Positions 57,778 to 64,000 of a stretch of DNA of 64,000 bases are shown piece after piece (the stretch's first letter is position 1; each line of letters starts with the position of its first letter). The notes beneath the pieces were generated by a model. It was not told where the DNA came from, did not search any database, and worked only from the letters and a program-made list of their open reading frames with translations. The translations under genes were made by a program, and so were the position numbers. Source of the stretch: Cheiracanthium punctorium (lineage: Eukaryota; Arthropoda; Arachnida; Araneae; Cheiracanthiidae); assembly GCA_038373885.1 (NCBI GenBank), contig JAWZYV010016956.1, positions 372,001 through 436,000 of the forward strand. The letters are read 5' to 3'.

Positions 57778-58118
57778 TTCCATCCCTTCTGTTTTTTCGA
57801 AACTTTTGTGCTTTACGAAAGGGGCTGGAAAGATTTTTGCCCGGCCTTATGAAATTTCTCAACGAGGCCCTGGTTATCCAAGCTTGATGACATTTCGCGC
57901 GATTTTTTACATGCCGCCTGTAATTTTATTTTTCTGCCTACATATAGTATTACGTTATCGAATTTCGAGAAAGGTTTGCGAATTTCCGATAAAATAAAAT
58001 ACTTGATCCTGCTAGGACTTACACTTCATCGAAAAAACAATGTCTGAAACAATTCATTTAAATCATATCCCTTTCTTCCATAGTGATATTATTGTATTCC
58101 TTCTAATTATGCACCCCT

Positions 58119-58316
58119 TTACAAACTGCCTGATAGTGATACATGTATATTTTGTGAGAGCTGTTCCTCTTGAAATTGCTTGTTCTGGAGCTGTGCATTT
58201 ATGATTTCTTCCTGATGATTTGCGGTTTCATTCTCACTAACCAAATTATCATTTTTCGGAATTTTCATAAAATAATCATCTATAATACCATTCAATGATC
58301 GCTTTCTTGAGGCCAT
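58119..58316 (-). pseudogene. hAT transposase N-terminal fragment
   Basis: A 65-residue frame beginning MASRKRSLNGIIDDYFMKI. Short basic starts of the form MxxRKxSxxxxFxxK are common in hAT transposases of the zinc-finger MYM-like group. The minus orientation and position inside a hAT element support this. No downstream domain is readable. Confidence 0.5.
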
Positions 58317-59435
58317 AATATTTGCACTTAAATTAAATTCGGACGGGGTTGAATAGAGAACAAATGAATCACACTAGCGCTTCGCCCGAAAAAAACGACC
58401 AAGCCGCGAGAGCAATTTCAATGGGTTAAGATTCTGAACCCTGCTTAGAAAGGACTACAGTACTTCCAAGAAATTCTTCCACCGTTCCTAAACATTCACA
58501 TCGGGTGTACTTTTGTATAAACAGGAAATGTCTGAAAACCAGATAAGGAAAATTAGCCATAGTAAAGGCCACTGTTCACATAGAGCGGTTCCCGCCGTTG
58601 CAATGTATTTGAATGGGGATATTCGGACGCGCTTTACGCCAAGCGACAGTGGACTGTCCTCCACCGAACAACAGATGGGGGAGGTGTGAAACCGCAATAT
58701 TATTCACGGCCCCGAATTACCTTTTGTCAGTTTAATACCAGAGTATCTCCCTCTTTCTCTGCCGTGGGAAAACTTATTTCTTACAAGTGAGAATTGGCCA
58801 TTAAATTGGCCCCCTATTGGTAGCGGTTAGCGGGAACCACTCGATGTGGACAGTGGCCTCAATAGTATTCTTTCTTAATACCCCTGAAAATCCAAACGGC
58901 GCGGCGGAACAAACGAACCTTTTACAATGGTACAGGACATAGCCACTTGGGATTCCTAGGCAGTTGATGTCTATGGGCACGTTCGATTATTCACCGGTTG
59001 TGCATCGGTTACCCGGTGCATAACCAGAGCGTTCGAAAAGGCGGGGCGTTGTGCGAAGCTCTAAAAATAACGTTCTAAAACGTTTTGCGGTCATGCAGCA
59101 GTTGTCTGCTCAGCATGACCAGAGCGCAACCAGAATGACCCTGCTAGCGAGGTGGGTTATTCCGATTATTAGAGAAGTGTTGCCAATATTTATTTATGTT
59201 TTCTTGGCTCTGCATCGAATATGGTGAGGATGACTGAAACCGGTTGATGATTGTGACGCCACATAAGCGAAGAATGACCACGACCGGTAGTGGGCGCTTG
59301 GTTACACTCCCCGATTCCCACACTATGTACATTTATCATAAGGTATCCCACATCAGTTACACATCAGTACAGAATTCGAGATGCGCGCCGCACACGGTGC
59401 GCGCAAAGACTGTTTATGTTTAACAGTGAATTATA

Positions 59436-60970
59436 CATTAACTTCCAAAAGTTAAGCACAGAGCGGTAAAATGTAAAAAAGTGGACAAGTACTGTTTCGA
59501 TTGGCGCGAAGTGCTGCAAGTAAGTGGTTCTATACTTATTCATGGAACAAAACAAATAATTACATACGGAGATAAAAGATATATTGAATTTTCATAAATT
59601 ATAAGATTTCGTAACATTTAAATCATTCACAAAACGATGTTAAAATGCACAAGAAACAACAAAACCGATATTGATAGGGTATTTGATAATCCCCACACCT
59701 TCATAAAGCGTACAGCGCCTGATAATGCTTGTTACGAGGTGATCAACCACCGCAGACTCCAGTTTTTGTCATTCCTCCTGTAGGGCAGTTTCTAAATCTT
59801 TGAGAGTGACTCAAAGTGTAAAATGTCTACCTACATACAACACGGCCTAAGGCATCCCAAAGATTTTCAGTTAAAATTAATGTTCGGCAAGTAAGACAGC
59901 CACTGAGTACGCGCAATCCCCCCACTCTCCAGAAAGTCGTCAACGATGGCAGCTCTAAGGGGACGGGCATTATCAGCTATTAAAACAAAAGAAGGACCAA
60001 CTGCTGTAGCGCACAGTTTCACAATGGGGTCTAGGACGTCCCTTGATAAGGTACAGCCGTTACAGAATTTCGCATGTAGATGTGCAGGTGGGTTCGATAT
60101 CCCAATGAAATCCTTGCCCAGACCAAGATGCTTCCACTGCGGAATGTATGATGTTCGATGATGTTCCCGGGGCGATTGCATATGCCTTGTTCCTTCCAGA
60201 CTCTTACACGCTTATCATCGGGATTTAGGGCAAATCTGGACTCATCTGTGAAGATAATGTTGCCCCAATCAGACACAGTCCAATTCACATGTTGGCGGAA
60301 CAGTTTTAATTGCGCACCTCTAAACTGGACGGAAAAAAGAAACCAAACTGGTGGTACCCGGGTGTACATATCACTCATGTGCATCATTCATCGTTCAACG
60401 AGCAGTAGTGGCAGATATCGCCTTACGAATGGCCTCTGCAACAATAGATGCTTCACGTGTGGAGGTCGATCTTCGATTCCGCTTGGCCACAACAGCAGTA
60501 TTTGATCTGCCGGGGGAGTCGTAACCCTTCAACCACCGGCTACAGGTTTTCGGACACCTGTTAGGCTGGTTTGGAATTGTTTCCATAATCGTGAAATGAC
60601 GGAATGATGAACGCCGAAGAAAAGAGCAACATGTGTGATAGACTGTCCTGCTTCAAGGCGTCCGACCTTTGAATCCTTTCAGTATCTTCCATTCCTGTTA
60701 TTGAAGGCATATAAACACGTCTAACTTGAAAACAAATCGTACGAATGATGTTAACACCTTTCATCAGCACTTACATGCAACTCTTCACAATACCGGTTTC
60801 TTATACGACTGCCTGTTCATTTTTTTTCTGGGCGAAACCGTGATTAGCTGTTATTTGACATATTTACATATTCCCCTTCTACCTTCACAGCAAATTACAG
60901 CTTTTTAAATCCAGATTGACTTACATAAACTAACATTTTCCTCTCCATGCTTAACTTTTGGAAGTGAGTG
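59436..60970 (-). mobile_element. Tc1-like transposon, 1535 bp, inactive
   Basis: The left end CATTAACTTCCAAAAGTTAA and the reverse complement of the right end CACTCACTTCCAAAAGTTAA match at 18 of 20. TA on both sides (59434-59435 and 60971-60972). It encodes a broken transposase on the minus strand. Inserted into the 57458-61472 hAT element. Confidence 0.9.
59800..60700 (-). pseudogene. Tc1 transposase, several frameshifts and stops
   Basis: Pieces in order: GRLEAGQSITHVALFFGV and LWKQFQTSLTGV (helix-turn-helix region, about 60680), VWFLFSVQFRGAQLKLFRQH (60340), HVNWTVSDWGNIIFTDESRF with the first Asp (60290), PDDKRVRVWKEQG (60230), SILVWARISLGYRTHLHIY (60130), then a new frame with FVLIADNARPLRAAIVDDFL (second Asp, about 59970) and ENLWDALGRVV (Glu, about 59850). 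The DD34E layout fits Tc1. Confidence 0.88.
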
Positions 60971-61264
60971 TATATTGTTAGCCCCCTTTTTATGACATTA
61001 CAGGGGGTGAATGGACATCATCGCTGAAACACTGTTCTTTGCACTTGCCATTAACCAACTTGCCATAGCCCATTCTGAGCTATGAGCTATACTTTGCTAT
61101 TCACGTATGTATGGTAAAGGCGAGAACAACTTGGTTACTGATCATCCTTAAAAGAAACCGACATGTTTCAAGGGAGAGACTAAATTTTGGGCGATTCCCT
61201 GGGACTCCGGTTTTGAAAAAAACCTGTCGCCTGGGAACGAAAGGCTTAAAAACCATTGCAATGG

Positions 61265-61304
61265 TTTAGACTTGACCTCAATCATGATTGAGGTCAAGTC
61301 TAAA
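61265..61304. repeat. 40-bp perfect palindrome
   Basis: TTTAGACTTGACCTCAATCA is followed without spacer by its reverse complement. It lies within the 57458-61472 hAT element. Confidence 0.9.
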
Positions 61305-61725
61305 AATCAAAGTAGTAAATCAAAAAAGTAAATTAAAATTTCAAAATAAGCGATTTTAGACACGCAGTTTTTAACTAAGCATCAAAACCCTATTCTATCT
61401 AGTGTAAGTTCAGTTTCAATGGGGGGGGGGGGCTATAGCCCCTATAGCCCCCCCCCCGTAGATCCGCCTCTGGTACTGTTGTGTGTTTTTAAGTACCTAC
61501 AAATAATATAAAATGAATTTTAATTAGTCTTTATTTAGTATTTGATTACAAATTTAAAAAGCAACATTTTATTTACAGTTAAAATGAAATTTTTTAAAAT
61601 TTAATGTTTGGCTGCCGAATATTCGGTTTTTGACCTAAACTATGTGACGAATACTCGGTATTCGGCCGGAGCAATTGGCTGAATATTCAGTATTCGGTCA
61701 AATCACTATTCGTTACATCTCTAGA

Positions 61726-61807
61726 ATGTATGTATGTAAATATACCTATATATTTACATACATACATGCTAGTATTGTATGTAAATATACCTATATATTT
61801 ACATACA
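61726..61807. repeat. Two tandem hairpins
   Basis: ATGTATGTATGTAAATATA pairs exactly with 61749-61767 across the loop CCTA. A second copy with 14-bp arms follows at 61776-61807, also with a CCTA loop. It directly abuts the right end of the candidate hAT element. Confidence 0.9.
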
Positions 61808-61939
61808 TACATATTACTTAAATTATATTACATACATTATATACCTATACCTATACATATTACTTAAATTATCTGTTTACATTTATAAATTTTAATTGAA
61901 AACCCAAAATGCACATTAGTAGCACAAAAATATACTTAC

Positions 61940-61956
61940 CGTCTGTCAGACGCCAT
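61940..61956 (-). CDS. Possible first coding exon (MASDR)
   Basis: On the minus strand CCCATGGCGTCTGACAGACG is followed by GTAAGTATA. The ATG has a good context, and the donor is close to perfect. Coding would be 17 nt and leave two bases of a codon. Upstream sequence (AAAATATGGCTGC) resembles a 5' UTR. It lies upstream of, and on the same strand as, the four exons at 37500-42367, but the intervening exons were not found. The alternative is a subterminal piggyBac motif, since GTCTGACAGACGG resembles motifs at 50165. Confidence 0.3.
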
Positions 61957-62279
61957 GGGACTACTAATGTAACAATATGCCACGCGACCACAGCAGGGCA
62001 GCATTTGCAGCCATATTTTGACGTGCATTCAAATTATAGATTTAGAAAACGTGAGCGCTATTTTTACTATATCCTTCCTCATTTACAGTTCAGAAGCTGG
62101 ATGAAAGTATAGTTGCACTCTAGGCATAATCTAATGTGAGCAAGCAACTTGTCGGTTGCTACAACACAACCACAACCAATTTTTTAATTTTCAAAATTAA
62201 ATTAACAATTATTCTACATTTAGTGCACAACTGACTTCATGAAAATACAACTGTGCAATATTTTCAGATCACCAGCCTT

Positions 62280-62500
62280 AATATTCTAAGGTCTCCCAGA
62301 TAACCACAAACGTCCTCAGGACATCCTATAATGATCACCCATATCCGACGAAGGACGTATCCCACAGAAGATATCAGAAGACGTCTGTCGGTCGTCATTC
62401 AAACAAACAAACGGTCGGTCCCAACAAACTTATTTCGAAATTCGAATATCCTACACAGGATATCTGAAGACATTTGTGGGACATCCTAAATAAGACAGTT
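62280..62500. repeat. Inverted GGACGTATCCCACA-type repeat
   Basis: AGGACGTATCCCACAGAAGA (62354) and the complement of TTTGTGGGACATCCT (62480) form an inverted pair enclosing GATATC-containing motifs. It looks like a short palindromic element, but flanking duplications were not identified. Confidence 0.4.
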
Positions 62501-63023
62501 TCCAGGGAATGCACACTCCTTGTTGATAAGTCCGAGTGAAAATAAGCCGGCCGACTTGTTCTGCCATTACTTCCTTCGACTCTGACTATAGTGCACTGTC
62601 GTTTGGATATCTTTTATAGATATTTTAATCAAAGAATACAGATAAGTCTCACTATTATACATATTTTTAGTTTGAATCGCACTGCAGATTGTTTTTAAAT
62701 GATAAACACTAAATTTATATAGCATTTATTTAAAATTGCATATCTTCCATTGTCATCGTCACGAGAAACACGAGGTATGACACATTAGTTATATAAAAAA
62801 GAAAAACATTCTTATTTTAAAACCTCATAATATTTGGGACATTTTTATTTAATAATCTTATAATAATAAGAATAATAAGGGCGACAACAACCAGGGTTGG
62901 ATGATATTTACTGTCTGATGGTATTTACCGGTTTTTACAGTCTTTGGAAAAACATGTTTTTACAACCTTTAAGAAAAACTTATTAGTTTGACTATTTTTT
63001 GTCACTTTTGTGAAGATTTATCT

Positions 63024-63258
63024 CTCCACCAATGGCTGAGAGGTTCTGCTTTCGAAACTGCATGGTGGGAGGTGCCAGGTTCATACCCCGGTTGTGCCTG
63101 TTGATATAGCTGTTCAGAGTTTTCCGGGGATTTCTTTTTTTCTTTTTTTCAGAAACCGCGCATAAATACTGGCTACGATCCCTTAGAAATAGGAAGGTAT
63201 TCCCCTATAGGACTAGGACCCTAGTGCAGTCAATCGGCCTTAATCCACAAGAAAACAA
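63024..63258 (+). mobile_element. SINE family A, full-length copy
   Basis: Flanked by exact 13-bp TGAAGATTTATCT (63011-63023 and 63259-63271). The head has TGGCTGAGAGGTTCTGC (A-box-like) and GGTTCATACCCCGG (B-box-like). A T-run replaces part of the body. It ends AATCCACAAGAAAACAA. Confidence 0.9.
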
Positions 63259-63769
63259 TGAAGATTTATCTGCTATTTTTTCATTTTCTCAGGGATAAAA
63301 GTCCAGGACATTAAATATAACTAGTATTTCTATTTCCATATAACAATATTCACCTAATTCAGTGTCGGATTTGGTAAGTAAAAGAATGCTATACGAAAAT
63401 AGTTCATTTTAAGGAATATAATAAACACAGAAAACTTTCATCCATGTTTTCATCTTACAAGAATTCAAATTTATAGATAATGTACATTTATCATTATTAA
63501 ACTTATTAAAACTATTATTATGAGAAGGCTTATTACAATTATGTAATGCAGGTTAGTTTAATAATTTTTACTTAAAGGAAAATTGTAAATATACTTTTAA
63601 TACACTTAACTTATCTTAATTATTTTAATGAAAACCAAATGCTTACAAATATTATTTATTACATAATGTAGTTTGCACAATCACATAATGTAGTTTGCAT
63701 CATCAGAATGTCCTGATGATGATATATCCACATCAATTACATGAAAATACAGTTTTATAAATAGCATTA

Positions 63770-64000
63770 CAGTATGGAACCTCTTATCCGGAAACCAGTT
63801 ATCCAGAATCATTTTTCAATTGATTAAATTCCTATTTTTTCCCAAAAAAAAGCAAAAAATGAGTTTTTTAAAATACTTCTTTTTTTTTTTTTTTTTTTTT
63901 TTTTTTGAGTTCTACAGCTAGAATTTATAAAGTAAGCAATATGGTAAGGTATTTTATTTATTTTTTTAGTGTGTGACAAAGTTTTCAAGAAGTTATCATA
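63770..64000 (+). mobile_element. Tigger-type element, left end only (runs off the window)
   Basis: CAGTATGGAACCTCTTATCC follows TA (63768-63769), and the next 20 bases repeat a CAGTTATCCAGAA motif. This is the form of a Tigger terminal repeat. The right end lies beyond base 64000. Confidence 0.55.

Larger units (their letters stand above)
57458..61472 (-). mobile_element. 4-kb hAT transposon with nested Tc1
   Basis: The left end CAGTGGCGGATCTAGG and the reverse complement of the right end CAGAGGCGGATCTACG match at 14 of 16. Exact 8-bp flanks GTACTGTT lie at 57450-57457 and 61473-61480. G-runs sit next to both ends. A short hAT transposase N-terminus remains at 58119-58316. Without the Tc1 insertion it would be about 2.5 kb. 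Confidence 0.9.
54041..61723. mobile_element. Candidate long hAT element holding several others
   Basis: The left end TAGGAATGTAACGAATA and the reverse complement of the right end TAGAGATGTAACGAATA match at 15 of 17. Both have subterminal GAATATTCGG-type motifs. Flanks TGATGTAT (54033-54040) and GAATGTAT (61724-61731) match at six of eight. All of the Helitron, MITEs, 57458-61472 hAT and Tc1 lie inside, so its own sequence is only about 2 kb. Two independent solo copies in inverted orientation are the alternative. Confidence 0.5.

Noticed and set aside
61983..61998. Firm piggyBac right end
   Set aside because: 12 of 14 bases match the left end in inverted orientation, but TTAA is missing; kept only as a hypothesis.

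Overview
This is eukaryotic nuclear DNA: strongly AT-rich by eye, almost free of long ORFs, with spliced coding sequence and dense transposable elements (TEs). The TE mix (intact Tigger/pogo, Tc1, many hAT elements, piggyBac, Helitron, a Jockey-like LINE, a Ty1/copia element, tRNA-headed SINEs) fits an arthropod, perhaps a chelicerate. That placement is an inference from TE style, not from a diagnostic gene.

Layout. 1-13,000: short DNA transposons, a dead Tigger copy (1438-1998), one Tigger element with an open transposase, matched terminal repeats and TA target duplications (2834-5401), a MITE (9183-9708), and an 8-bp-TSD element (10488-11597). 13,090-22,930: a minus-strand Jockey-type LINE whose ORF1 is split by a nearly complete copia element (16785-21356; LTRs differ at 4 of 238 bases). 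22,940-37,490: repeats, including a giant inverted repeat (24165-25331), SINEs with 11-14 bp target duplications, many short hAT-type elements, and a decayed transposase-like pseudogene (28600-29930).

37,500-42,367 is the only convincing host gene: four minus-strand exons (97, 43, 20 and 1516 bp) whose splice sites and reading phases agree. They encode a charged coiled-coil-like segment followed by about ten tandem copies of a 32-residue repeat. I do not recognise the family. A possible first coding exon lies near 61,940-61,956.

42,786-62,000 is a nest of transposons: a Tigger-like element holding a Helitron-like insertion and a MITE, two hAT elements with exact 8-bp duplications (47672-50116 and 57458-61472), a broken piggyBac transposase interrupted by a MITE and by a 1.28-kb element, a Helitron with a central tandem array, and a Tc1 copy. 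These can be ordered by which interrupts which.

I see no new gene system acting as an operon or defence island. The most useful new material is the host-gene model, the pile-up of hAT-type elements with recoverable target duplications, the long hairpin, and the nested insertion chronology.
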